Assembly: GCA_947503155.1 (NCBI GenBank)
Contig: CANNCL010000005.1
Coordinates: 1 to 64,000, forward strand
DNA length: 64,000 bases
Source of the DNA: an uncultured Erythrobacter sp.
Lineage (GTDB): Bacteria; Pseudomonadota; Alphaproteobacteria; Sphingomonadales; Sphingomonadaceae
Reading direction: 5' to 3'
Shown: one piece after another, positions 1 to 8,634 of the stretch
How the letters are laid out: the number at the start of each line of letters is the position of its first letter
Position numbering within the stretch: the first letter of the stretch is position 1
Program-made: the position numbers and the translations under genes
The notes under the pieces: generated by a model
The model's database searches: none
What the model was told of the DNA's origin: nothing
The model's input: only the letters and a program-made list of their open reading frames with translations

Positions 1-1875
1 CAATCCGCTAACCACAGCCGTGTCGATATTGCTGCCGCCGTCAATCGTATCGTCGCCAAGACCGCCTGTTAGGATGTTACCGACGCTGTTTCCGATCAAT
101 TCATCATTGCCAGCCCCGGCGACCGCATTCTCGATCACTGTGCCGCGCGCAATGCTCATATTGCCGGTGCTGCCGCCCACATTAGAGAATGTTTCAGCGT
201 TCAGATTGATCAATTGCTGCGCGGAGAAACTCGAATAATTAAGCGTATCGGTGCCGCCATTGTCGATGATCGTGAAGGCCAGCAGATTGCCGTTATTGTT
301 GGTCGCTTCGGCGCTCACGCCAAAGACCGTCCGGCCCGTGTCATTGCCAACACCATACGTGTTGTCGCCAGTCCGCGTGGTTGTCACCGTCCCGTAGGCC
401 TCTTGAATTGCGACAAGGTCAGCAATCATCGGGGTCAATGTGAACACGCGGCTGAAGTTTTGGCCGGAAAAGAACGAATTTTCCGTCTGGCTGAAATAGG
501 ACATCACAGTCGTGGCCCAGGAATCGTTCAGATACAAAGCATCCTGATCATAATTGGCATCGCCGTTGTAGTTACCGCCATGCCTCAGACCGAGCGCGTG
601 ACCAATTTCATGGATATATGTTTGGAATGAATAGCTGTCCAAAGTCGTCCCGGAATTGACCAACCATTGGGTCGACACATTGACGGTCGCGCTCGTGATA
701 GTCGTGCCTGACCGAGTTGACTGCGCAAATGCACCGTCTTCGGTATCTTGGAATGTGATCTGAGCCGTACCGGTCACTTCGCTGAAACTGATACCGGTGG
801 AATCTGTCCAAAGTGCGAGCGCTTCGCGGGCCAGGAACATGCCGTCGGCAGACAAGGTGGTCAAATTGACCGTGATCGTATCGCCTTCGCTCGCATCAAA
901 GCGGCGCAAATTGGCAGTGCTGCCGGTCGAACCATACAAGAGTTGCGACGCAATTTGGTCATTCGTAAATGCTTCAAGCGGAGCCGCGATAGTCGCGGTA
1001 ACCTGATAATCGCCCTGCTCGCCATCTGCCCAACCGCCAAGGTCAAGATAGAACGTTCCGCTTGTCGTGGCGGTGAAACGAATGTTTGAATAGGTGCCGA
1101 CACTGTCATCATTATAGGCGACAACATCGCCCGATGCAGTGCGCAAAGTGAGTGTCGTATCGACATCATTCGCGCCGCCTGTGGCCGACGTGGTAAACTC
1201 GTACCGTTCACCGGCAACTAGCGTGACCTCATACCAATCGCGGTCACCTGTTTCCTCAAGTGCAGCCGACGTTGCCGGGTCGCCAATGGTTAGCGATGCA
1301 TTGGTCGAGGCGTCGCCTGCGGCCGCATCATCGACTGGGCGCGAACTGGAAATGAAATAATTGCCTGTCGCAGTCCCGAATCCGCTCACATCGAGATAGA
1401 ACGTCCCCGTCGTATCAGCGGTAAAAGTGATCTCTGAATAGAGCAGCCGTGCATTGGTGTTTACATCGTCATTCGTCGAAATTTCCACGCCCGCGGCATC
1501 GCGCAGCGTCAGGATACTGTCGGAAAGTCCGCCGCCCGGCAGGAACGTCGTGAAAGTGTAAGTCTCACCCTCGGTCAGATTGATGCTGAACCAGTCATGG
1601 TCGCCAGCCGTATCAATTTCGCTGGCAGCAAAGGAGCCGGGCGTGATTGATTCGGTGGTATTCGTGCCGGCTTCTACATCTTCCTGAGATCCCCCACCGG
1701 GAATGACGATGGTGGTGATACCATCGGCCTTTTCACCGTGACACGCGAGACACGCACAACTGTGGGTGTGGACGGCGTTCTTTAGAACATCGTCAAATTC
1801 AACCACACTGTCGGTGCGGTCCCATACTGGCGTCCAATTGGCAGAATCGATTTCGAATGAGGTTTCTCTAAACAC
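1..1875 (-). CDS. Serralysin-like M10 metalloprotease with PPC domains and RTX repeats (3' end outside window)
   Basis: Secreted calcium- and zinc-dependent endopeptidase of the serralysin/RTX type, incomplete: the frame stays open for 625 codons to the window edge. The order is an N-terminal stretch with no Sec signal (expected for type I secretion), two pre-peptidase C-terminal (PPC) beta domains at about residues 65-225, the M10 catalytic domain with HEIGHALGLRH at 422-432 (three zinc His and the catalytic Glu) followed by a VMSYF Met-turn, and the first glycine/aspartate RTX nonapeptides (GAGNDELIG, GGLGDDTIDGG) near the edge. The GTG at 1875 is the only good start after an upstream in-frame stop and has an AGTGAG-like ribosome site. 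The N-terminus contains an odd CLACH motif. More RTX repeats and the C-terminal secretion signal should lie beyond base 1. The family call is firm; substrate unknown. Confidence 0.9.
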   Translation of the reverse strand, partial: MFRETSFEIDSANWTPVWDRTDSVVEFDDVLKNAVHTHSCACLACHGEKADGITTIVIPGGGSQEDVEAGTNTTESITPGSFAASEIDTAGDHDWFSINLTEGETYTFTTFLPGGGLSDSILTLRDAAGVEISTNDDVNTNARLLYSEITFTADTTGTFYLDVSGFGTATGNYFISSSRPVDDAAAGDASTNASLTIGDPATSAALEETGDRDWYEVTLVAGERYEFTTSATGGANDVDTTLTLRTASGDVVAYNDDSVGTYSNIRFTATTSGTFYLDLGGWADGEQGDYQVTATIAAPLEAFTNDQIASQLLYGSTGSTANLRRFDASEGDTITVNLTTLSADGMFLAREALALWTDSTGISFSEVTGTAQITFQDTEDGAFAQSTRSGTTITSATVNVSTQWLVNSGTTLDSYSFQTYIHEIGHALGLRHGGNYNGDANYDQDALYLNDSWATTVMSYFSQTENSFFSGQNFSRVFTLTPMIADLVAIQEAYGTVTTTRTGDNTYGVGNDTGRTVFGVSAEATNNNGNLLAFTIIDNGGTDTLNYSSFSAQQLINLNAETFSNVGGSTGNMSIARGTVIENAVAGAGNDELIGNSVGNILTGGLGDDTIDGGSNIDTAVVSGL

Positions 1876-1906
1876 GCAGCACTCACTTTATTTCTAAGAT
1901 GTAATT

Positions 1907-2317
1907 CTATGAGCCGGGGGCCGAAGGGCTAGCCTGCTCGTTTGTCATCATTTGAGCAGCCGCACCCGCAAGCCGCTCGACATCACTCAAATTCAATCCG
2001 CGGTCCATCACGTCAACAGATACGCTAGGATAGGCCGTTTGGACGCCGTCCAAAGTTTGAGTGACGACAGCGTCGATCGTCCCGCTCTTGGCGATTGTGA
2101 TCGCAAAGGACATCTGATCGCGTCCGGTTGCCCCGTCCAGCGAGGCAAAAAAGCGCCCCTGAAATCGGTTGCAAATTTCCGCGTCTGTCGCGCTCTCCGA
2201 AAGATGACGTGCGCCATCAACGCGGCAGGTTTCATCACTTTGACTGGTCATACAGCCCGTCTGCAACAACCCAGCAAAAAGGGAAATGAAAACTGATAAT
2301 GTGGTTTTCCCTGACAT
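1907..2317 (-). CDS. Small exported protein, possible lipoprotein, unknown function
   Basis: Not recognised. The 136-residue product begins with a basic/hydrophobic leader (MSGKTTLSVFISLFAGLL) ending in QTGC, so it is probably exported; the lipobox is imperfect because Gln sits at -3. The mature part has two further Cys (in ETCRVDG and AEICNRF) and ends in a Ser/Pro-rich tail. The start at 2317 was chosen because it gives a clean signal sequence and has AAGGAAGG upstream; longer starts up to 2563 add an unlikely arginine-rich stretch. It lies upstream of, and on the same strand as, the RTX protease with 31 bp between them, so co-transcription is possible. That might suggest an accessory or inhibitor role, but nothing in the sequence proves it. 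Confidence 0.6.
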   Translation of the reverse strand: MSGKTTLSVFISLFAGLLQTGCMTSQSDETCRVDGARHLSESATDAEICNRFQGRFFASLDGATGRDQMSFAITIAKSGTIDAVVTQTLDGVQTAYPSVSVDVMDRGLNLSDVERLAGAAAQMMTNEQASPSAPGS

Positions 2318-2677
2318 AACCGGCTCTGCAGCCTTCCTTTGAAGTCTTGATGCTATCCGCAGCCGGGTTACCAAAAGCCATGCGCAGATGCTTAATTGAC
2401 CTGATACTAGACCAAAACGTGTGGGATTTGAAACCCGACGCCGCCCCTGACCCGCGCAATCCAAGCACACTTGGGCGAAAATTTGGCAAGGATCACCCCA
2501 ATATTTACTCCCTGTCACACTTGCCGTTATGGCGAACAACCTGACCCGGGCACCCACAAGCAAAGAAAGCCGTCCGCCATCGTCTCGGCTTCTTATTCAC
2601 CGAATTTTATTGCTGTTACGCTACTAGCTGTAAACGAACGATCACGCTGTAAACGAACGATCACGAGGGAATTGAGT
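2318..2677. other. Intergenic region, divergent promoter space
   Basis: This 360-bp gap separates the divergent exported-protein and porin genes. The only clear structure is the 19-bp tandem duplication next to the porin start, listed separately. Frames running through it are short or extend flanking genes with unlikely protein sequence. I see no RNA gene or terminator. Confidence 0.5.
2628..2665 (+). repeat. Perfect 19-bp tandem duplication upstream of the porin start
   Basis: CTGTAAACGAACGATCACG occurs twice head to tail (2628-2646 and 2647-2665), ending directly before the GAGGGA ribosome site of the porin at 2678. It is either a duplicated regulator site in the promoter/leader or a recent slippage duplication. 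Confidence 0.9.
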
Positions 2678-3409
2678 ATGCGGTCCAATTTAGGTCTGTT
2701 GTTGGGAGCCGCGCTGTTTGCGACAATCCCAATGTCAGCTTCAGCCCAATCGAGCGAAGAGCCGGTGCAAACCGTCGAGGATTCCTCAGACAGCCCTCAG
2801 ATTGAATTCTCAGCCAATATCGGAATCGTATCTGATTACCGTTTCCGAGGGCTCAGCCTGTCAAACCGAAACCCAGCAATCCAAGGCGGTTTTGACATCT
2901 CGATGGACAACGGCCTGTTCGTAGGAACTTGGGCATCGAGCGTTTCGGATACTGGCGGCTCCAATGCAGAAGTCGACATTTACGGCGGCTATTCCGGTTC
3001 AGCAGCCGGCCTGGACTACACGGTGACGGCCATCGCCTACGTTTACCCGGGCGGCACTGGCGTGAATTATTACGAATTCACCGCGGCTGCCGAAAAAACC
3101 GTGGGTGCGGCAAGTGTCGGCATTCTGGTTGGCTATGTCCCAGATCAAACCAATTTCCCCGGCGATAATCTCTACATTTCCGGCACGGCGGGTTACGCCA
3201 TTCCAGATACGCCGATTTCGCTGACAGCCAGATTGGGGCGAGAGGCCAGCGCGGTGTCCAAGAAATGGGACTGGGAAGCCGGTATTTCATACGATCATGG
3301 CCCCTTCTCTACATCACTGTCTTACGTCGACAGCGACGCTGGCGGTCCGGCCCAATCTGGTAGATTAGGCCAGTCTGGGGTAGTCGCCTCACTGATCGCG
3401 AGTTTCTGA
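2678..3409 (+). CDS. TorF-family putative outer-membrane porin
   Basis: A 243-residue outer-membrane beta-barrel of the TorF / TIGR02001 family, common in proteobacteria and of unknown substrate. It shows a signal peptide ending in SASAQ, then the family hallmark near the mature N-terminus (FSANIGIVSDYRFRGLSLS), alternating aromatic/glycine beta strands and a C-terminal Phe (SLIASF) typical of barrel assembly. The start at 2678 follows GAGGGAATTGAGT; an upstream extension would destroy the signal peptide. The cyclase-like gene follows after 15 bp, so the two may share a transcript. The tandem repeat in its leader hints at regulated expression. Confidence 0.85.
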   Translation: MRSNLGLLLGAALFATIPMSASAQSSEEPVQTVEDSSDSPQIEFSANIGIVSDYRFRGLSLSNRNPAIQGGFDISMDNGLFVGTWASSVSDTGGSNAEVDIYGGYSGSAAGLDYTVTAIAYVYPGGTGVNYYEFTAAAEKTVGAASVGILVGYVPDQTNFPGDNLYISGTAGYAIPDTPISLTARLGREASAVSKKWDWEAGISYDHGPFSTSLSYVDSDAGGPAQSGRLGQSGVVASLIASF

Positions 3410-3424
3410 CGAAAGAGACAGACA

Positions 3425-4216
3425 ATGCTGCGCCTTTTCCTTTCCATCGACATGGTCGGCTCGACCCAATTTAAAGCCAAATGCAGCGGCAGCGGCGCCG
3501 GCGGTTGGCTTGATACGTTTCGTACATTCTTCACCCATTTGCCGTTAATGGTTGCGGGCCAGGTCGGGTTTGAATTCCTCGACCGCGATGAAACCCCGGC
3601 GGTCGATATCTGGAAAGTCATGGGCGATGAGCTTATTTTCATCGCAGAGCCAAACAGCGCCGAGGAAGTCACCGCCATTCTGCGCGCGGTGTTGCGCACG
3701 ATGAGGCTGTTCGAAGAGCAGCATTACCAAAAGCTGCCATTGCGCCTGAAGGGGACGGCGTGGGTCGCCGAATTTGGCGAAGAGAATATTGAGCTCGACA
3801 TTCCTGAGCTGACTACCGGCGAAGGGCCGCCGCACACCGATTTTATCGGACCCGATCTCGATCTGGGTTTCCGGATTTCCAAATTTGCGAAACCTGCCAC
3901 TTTGACGCTGTCGCTTGATCTGGTCGAAATCCTGCTCAATTGCGACGATGCCGCTTCGCTCAATCTCTATTGGGTCGGCGCCGAACCGCTAAAAGGTGTT
4001 ATGTTTGGCCGCCCCTATCCCATCATTTGGATGCCGGACCCCGAAACTGGTTTCGATTTCCTCCCGTGGGAACTGGATACATGCGATCTATCGGCTGCGG
4101 TCGTTAAGGCCGATCCGACCTCGCATGACGATCTGCGCAAAGTCATCGGCGATATGCGGCACTACCTTTCCAAAATGCACGGCGCCGAACGCCCTCCGTT
4201 CAAAATCGGTTGCTAG
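3425..4216 (+). CDS. Class III nucleotide-cyclase-like protein
   Basis: Soluble 263-residue protein with the landmarks of a class III cyclase homology domain. FLSIDMVGST resembles the first metal-binding motif (FxDIxGST) with its Asp; WKVMGDELIF resembles the K-x-x-GDE motif with the second Asp and the purine-reading Lys; and DLGFRISKFAKP occupies the place of the N-x-x-x-R motif, with Arg kept but Asp where Asn is normal. No sensor domain or membrane segment is visible. It may make cAMP or cGMP or be an inactive nucleotide-binding relative; the Asn-to-Asp change leaves that open. It follows the porin closely, and its TAG stop shares the palindrome CTAG with the stop of the convergent phosphatase gene. 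Nearby cyclic-nucleotide-binding-like and nucleotide-carrier-like genes make a signalling link plausible. Confidence 0.6.
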   Translation: MLRLFLSIDMVGSTQFKAKCSGSGAGGWLDTFRTFFTHLPLMVAGQVGFEFLDRDETPAVDIWKVMGDELIFIAEPNSAEEVTAILRAVLRTMRLFEEQHYQKLPLRLKGTAWVAEFGEENIELDIPELTTGEGPPHTDFIGPDLDLGFRISKFAKPATLTLSLDLVEILLNCDDAASLNLYWVGAEPLKGVMFGRPYPIIWMPDPETGFDFLPWELDTCDLSAAVVKADPTSHDDLRKVIGDMRHYLSKMHGAERPPFKIGC

Positions 4217-5874
4217 TCCGATTGCGCGGTTTCGCCATCGAAACCGACCACGAGAATGGCAATATCGTCGGATTGCGGAACGGCTCCGACAAACGCACTG
4301 ACACTTTCGGACAACCCTTCGGCAATACGCCGCGCTGAAACCTGCGAGCGAGTATCGTCGAGCGCAGTCTCAATTCGGCCTATCGTGAACAGCTTGTCGT
4401 CTGCATCGGTCGCCTCTGACACGCCGTCTGTGAACAACACGAGCGCATCGCCGCGCTCAAGCTGAAAACGTCCCGTCTGGTATGGCGTGTCACCAAAGAC
4501 ACCCAGCGCCATTCCTTGATGCTTCTTCAGCCGCTCAACGGGCCGATCACGGCGGACGATAAATGGTGCCTCATGCCCACCGTCGCTATATTCGACCGAG
4601 CCGTCACGCATGTCGAGGATGCAAGCAAAGACAGTGACGAACATTTCTGCCGCATTGTCCCGCGACAGCTCTTCGTTGACCCGCTGCATGATCTCGCCAG
4701 TTGATTTGGCTGACATTGCGTGGGCCTTAAATAGGCTGGTGGTCATCGCCATAAACAGCGCGGCTGGCACACCCTTGCCCGACACATCGCCGACCACAAA
4801 GAACAGTCGGTGATCGTCGATCAGGAAATAATCATATAAATCGCCGCCCACTTCTTTGGCCGATTCCAACATGGCAAAAACGTCGAGCTCGCCCTTGTCA
4901 GGAAATGGCGGAAATGTGCGCGGCAGCATACCGACCTGAATGTCGCGCGCCGTAGATAGCTCGCTTTCCACCCGCACCCGCGCAGCCGTGGCCGCCTCTA
5001 TCTCGACCAAATATCTCTGAAGCCGGGAAATCATAGCGGCCATCGCTTCGGCGAGGCTGCCCACTTCGTCCCCTCGCTTTCGGCTGATCTGGCCCATCGC
5101 CTCAAGCTCTTGGTCATCCGCTACAAAACTGCGTTGTTCGATGTTGCGCGTAAACGCCGTCAGGCGAACCAACGGATCGACAATCCGCATGACCACGATC
5201 CAACCGACCGCCATCGTGAGCGCGAACATCGCAAGTCCGATCAGGATCGATTTCGTCAGCGCCTCGTTCAGCCGCGCGCCCAACGTGGCCAGATCAATGT
5301 CCGCGCCGATCACATAGGTCCGCCCGTCTGCGCTGCTCAGCGGCAGATACATCGAACGGAATGATCCGAAGGAATCGTAATATTCATCAAACCGGACCTC
5401 GCCGTCTTCAAAGCTGCGATACAATTCCACCGGAGCGGTATCGTACATTGTGAAGAAACCCGTTTGAGTTCCGCTGGCCTCTTCGTCTGGGGTGGCGCTT
5501 GTGGAAACGGTGCGAATTCCGTCGTCAAATTCCATATATGAATAGACGTATACAAAGCCGGATTCGTCAGCGAAGCGCGACAAGCGTTCCTGCAAAGCCA
5601 AATATTCATCGGCGGGAATGGAATCTTCGTCATCAATGCGCGCATGGTAATTGTCAGGGATGATCTCTCGCGCCGCATTGACCCCGGCGGTCAATCGCCC
5701 ATCAATCCCGGACATGATTTCCGTCCGGCTCGTTTGATACAGCGCGGCTGTATATGCCATCGCCGAAACCAAATTGAGCGCGACCAACAGCAGCAGCAAT
5801 TGCGGCTTTAGTCCAAACTTGCGTTTGGAAGCTACATTCTGATCATCATTCGCCATCGCAGCACCCGCCCACAT
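4213..5874 (-). CDS. RsbU-type PP2C (SpoIIE) serine phosphatase with membrane sensor and HAMP
   Basis: Probable environmental sensor that dephosphorylates a STAS anti-anti-sigma protein. In 553 residues: TM1 (about 24-45), a roughly 165-residue periplasmic sensor domain, TM2 (209-231), HAMP (to about 285), coiled linker and a SpoIIE/PP2C domain (about 305-545). The metal-binding catalytic motifs are intact: VGGDLYD (342-348), GDVSGKG (362-368), SDGGHE and LFTDGVSEATD. The start is uncertain; an ATG 18 bp further in (5856, MANDDQ) is equally good, and neither has a strong ribosome site. The obvious substrate is the STAS protein encoded at 11578-11910. The gene diverges from the nucleotide-carrier/HEAT gene, so the two likely share a regulatory region of about 75 bp. 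Confidence 0.88.
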   Translation of the reverse strand: MWAGAAMANDDQNVASKRKFGLKPQLLLLLVALNLVSAMAYTAALYQTSRTEIMSGIDGRLTAGVNAAREIIPDNYHARIDDEDSIPADEYLALQERLSRFADESGFVYVYSYMEFDDGIRTVSTSATPDEEASGTQTGFFTMYDTAPVELYRSFEDGEVRFDEYYDSFGSFRSMYLPLSSADGRTYVIGADIDLATLGARLNEALTKSILIGLAMFALTMAVGWIVVMRIVDPLVRLTAFTRNIEQRSFVADDQELEAMGQISRKRGDEVGSLAEAMAAMISRLQRYLVEIEAATAARVRVESELSTARDIQVGMLPRTFPPFPDKGELDVFAMLESAKEVGGDLYDYFLIDDHRLFFVVGDVSGKGVPAALFMAMTTSLFKAHAMSAKSTGEIMQRVNEELSRDNAAEMFVTVFACILDMRDGSVEYSDGGHEAPFIVRRDRPVERLKKHQGMALGVFGDTPYQTGRFQLERGDALVLFTDGVSEATDADDKLFTIGRIETALDDTRSQVSARRIAEGLSESVSAFVGAVPQSDDIAILVVGFDGETAQSD

Positions 5875-5949
5875 TACACTCGCAATATCACGCGAGTTTA
5901 TACCGCGTTATGGAGATGTTAGTGACAAAAATTCATTAAGGGCCTCGCA

Positions 5950-8634
5950 TTGGCAATAAAGCGATGCGGTAGGGCCAGATTTGGCGGCGTGATCCGGGGG
6001 GACATTTTGCGGCAATTCGTAAACCGTCTGTTTCGGTTGGAACCGGGTGAGTGGCCCAAGCTGCTACAGTTTGGCCTGTTCGGATTTTTGCTTCAGACAG
6101 GCATGGGCATAGGCTTTAGCGCCGGCGACGCGGCCTTCCTCAGCAATGTTGGCGCCAGCAGCCTGCCGGTGATCTTCTTGCTGACGCCGATCGTGATGCT
6201 GCTCTACACGGCGGTATTTTCCTATCTGATGATCCGGTTCGCAATCGGTTTTATCGTCAACATCACGCTCGCGCTGCTTATCGCGGGAGGTGCGACGTTG
6301 TGGGCCTTAATCGACATCGGCCTGCCGCCCGATTGGCAACCGGCGGTTTATTTCGCGATCAAGCTTTACTTGGCGGTCTGGTATATCGGGCTCTACACAC
6401 TGTTTTGGAACTTCACCGACACCTATTTCGATATTCAAGATGCTAAGCGCCTATTCCCGCTGTTCGCCGCATTCTGCGCGTCTGGGACAGCGACGGGGGC
6501 ATTGCTCGTCAGCGTGCTCGCGGGCACTGTGCCGATGCACTACCTCTTCCTCTTATGGTCCGTGATCGCATTCGCAACTGCGCCGGTCGCCCGGTTCCTT
6601 CAGACAAGATGGACACAAATCGCAGAGAGCGACATCGTAACGGGTGAGAAGCCCGCCAGCACGATGGAAAAATTCGCAGGTGTTGGCCGCGCCTTTAAAG
6701 GGTCACGCTTTGCGATGATTCTGGCGCTCACATTGTTTGTGACCTTGCTGATGACCAATCTGGCAGAATTTCAATATTCGATGATCCTGCAAGAAGGGCG
6801 CAGCGAGGCGGAACTCGCCGCATTGCTCGGCGCGCTTTATGCCGGGGCCAATATCTTCAACATGCTGGTCTGTTTGCTCGTGTTTAACAGGTTGGTTGCG
6901 CGCATAGGTGTGCGCAATGTCGCGCTAATCCAGCCGCTCACATATTTCGCGGTATTCGGATATTTCTTTCTTGAAGGGAGCACATTGGCGGCTCTCGCGG
7001 CGTTTTTCGCCTATCACGGCGTGCTGACATCGATCCAATACAACAATGAAAACCTATTGTTCAACGCGGTGCCATCGCATGTGAAGCGGCCACTTCGCAC
7101 AGTCATAGAAGGCTTGTGCGAACCGCTAGCCAGCCTCGTTGCGGGCGGGTTCTTGCTCTATTGGTCTGACCTTCTCGACATTCGCGAATTGTCCGGAATC
7201 GGCATCATCATCAGCTTCTGCTTGATCGCTGTCGTCTTTGCCTTGCGCGGCCAATATCCCGGCGCGATGGCGGCAAACATGAAAAGAGGGTGGCTGAATT
7301 TTGGCCGGTTTGGCTCTGGCGCGCTCCGCTTCGATAGTCAGGCGCTGCAACGCTTGGAAGCCGCGGCGGAGGATGATCAGGCACCCTCTGGCATCGCCGC
7401 CAATCGCTTGTTACTCGCACAATATAACGCCGCCCAATTTGAGAACTCGGAAAGCGATCCAGAAACGGTGATCGCGAACCTTACCGGCCCGCCAGAGGGA
7501 CGCGTGCGAGCTTTGGAGACACTTCGTATGTCGGCGGGGCCAGGGCATTTTCATCTGTTTCCTGAAATAGCACGGGCCATCCCGCATCTGACCGCGGAGG
7601 ACCGTTTTGCAGCCATCGCCATCATCGGCCAGATCAGCGACACCGAAATGATCCCTGAAATCCTGTCCATGGCCGCAGAATTGGCGCCGCGTGATCGGCG
7701 CGCAGTTGCGGGAATTCTGGTTGATATGAGAGAAACTGCCATCCCCCACCTCACACGCGGGATCGGTGACAAGGCGCAAACATATCGCTTCCGCTTGCTC
7801 GCGGCTCAGGCATTGGCGCAGCTATCCTACGCACAATATTCCTCTCAGCTTAACCGCTTGGTGCAATCAGAGCTCGGGAACACAGGCAGGTTACTTAAAT
7901 CCGCGCAGGCGCTGGAGGCGCAACCCGATCCGGAGGGTACATGCGCATTGATCGCCCGCGCTCGGCGTGAACGGGCCGGGGCATCAGTGGATTTTGCGCT
8001 TGAACTGTTATCGCTCGGTCAAAAATTACCCGATGCCGATTTGCTGATTGTGTCGCTCCATTCCTCCAATACCAAGGTTCGAGGGAATGCGATCGAATCT
8101 ATAGAGAACGGTGTCGACCAACAAACTTTTCGCCTGTTACGCCCCTTGTTGCAGGCGGATAAGGGTCAGCACATTGATGGCTTGGAACTATCTGCCAATG
8201 AGGTCTTGCAAGACGCCCTGTTGGAACGTCGCCCGATTGAAGCCGCCGGTGCAATCGCCGCACTGTCCAAGCGAGTATCCAGTGCCGATCTTTCACGGAT
8301 GATCGAACCAGTCCTCACGCCCAATATACACCCGCTTTTGCGCAACGTGATCGGCGGCATCTATGGTTTGAACGAAACTGACACGCATAGTCTGCTCGAT
8401 ATTCTAAAAGCGTTTTCAGCGTCTGCGACTTTTGGCGCGGCGCCGCTGCAATCGCTATTGGCCCTGGCTCAGCGGGCGCATTTTGAAAGCCCCAGCGCAC
8501 CAGCGCATTGCGAAACCGCTGGCTCATTGTCCGTTTGGATCCTTCAAAGCGACTTGGACGAGATTGCCGCGCGTTTTCCAGCGCTGGCGTTGGTCCTCCT
8601 AAGATCGCAAGTAGGGGCTCGTCATGCGGCTTGA
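5950..8634 (+). CDS. NTT/MFS-like membrane protein fused to HEAT-like repeats
   Basis: An 894-residue two-part protein. Residues about 30-430 form around 12 hydrophobic segments resembling the ATP/ADP (Npt/NTT) nucleotide-transporter branch of the MFS fold; residues about 450-870 are soluble, helical and repetitive (runs such as DRFAAIAIIGQISDTEMIP and FRLLAAQALAQL), consistent with HEAT-like repeats. Known NTT-HEAT fusions are thought to sense or move nucleotides and present a protein-interaction surface. The TTG start is supported by AAGGG 7 bp upstream; in-frame GTG (5989) and TTG (6007) are alternatives. The next gene overlaps by 11 bp, opening a four-gene overlapping run to 11594. Its position between an active phosphatase and two pseudo-phosphatases suggests a sensory or scaffold role rather than simple transport; this is inference. 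Confidence 0.7.
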   Translation: MAIKRCGRARFGGVIRGDILRQFVNRLFRLEPGEWPKLLQFGLFGFLLQTGMGIGFSAGDAAFLSNVGASSLPVIFLLTPIVMLLYTAVFSYLMIRFAIGFIVNITLALLIAGGATLWALIDIGLPPDWQPAVYFAIKLYLAVWYIGLYTLFWNFTDTYFDIQDAKRLFPLFAAFCASGTATGALLVSVLAGTVPMHYLFLLWSVIAFATAPVARFLQTRWTQIAESDIVTGEKPASTMEKFAGVGRAFKGSRFAMILALTLFVTLLMTNLAEFQYSMILQEGRSEAELAALLGALYAGANIFNMLVCLLVFNRLVARIGVRNVALIQPLTYFAVFGYFFLEGSTLAALAAFFAYHGVLTSIQYNNENLLFNAVPSHVKRPLRTVIEGLCEPLASLVAGGFLLYWSDLLDIRELSGIGIIISFCLIAVVFALRGQYPGAMAANMKRGWLNFGRFGSGALRFDSQALQRLEAAAEDDQAPSGIAANRLLLAQYNAAQFENSESDPETVIANLTGPPEGRVRALETLRMSAGPGHFHLFPEIARAIPHLTAEDRFAAIAIIGQISDTEMIPEILSMAAELAPRDRRAVAGILVDMRETAIPHLTRGIGDKAQTYRFRLLAAQALAQLSYAQYSSQLNRLVQSELGNTGRLLKSAQALEAQPDPEGTCALIARARRERAGASVDFALELLSLGQKLPDADLLIVSLHSSNTKVRGNAIESIENGVDQQTFRLLRPLLQADKGQHIDGLELSANEVLQDALLERRPIEAAGAIAALSKRVSSADLSRMIEPVLTPNIHPLLRNVIGGIYGLNETDTHSLLDILKAFSASATFGAAPLQSLLALAQRAHFESPSAPAHCETAGSLSVWILQSDLDEIAARFPALALVLLRSQVGARHAA

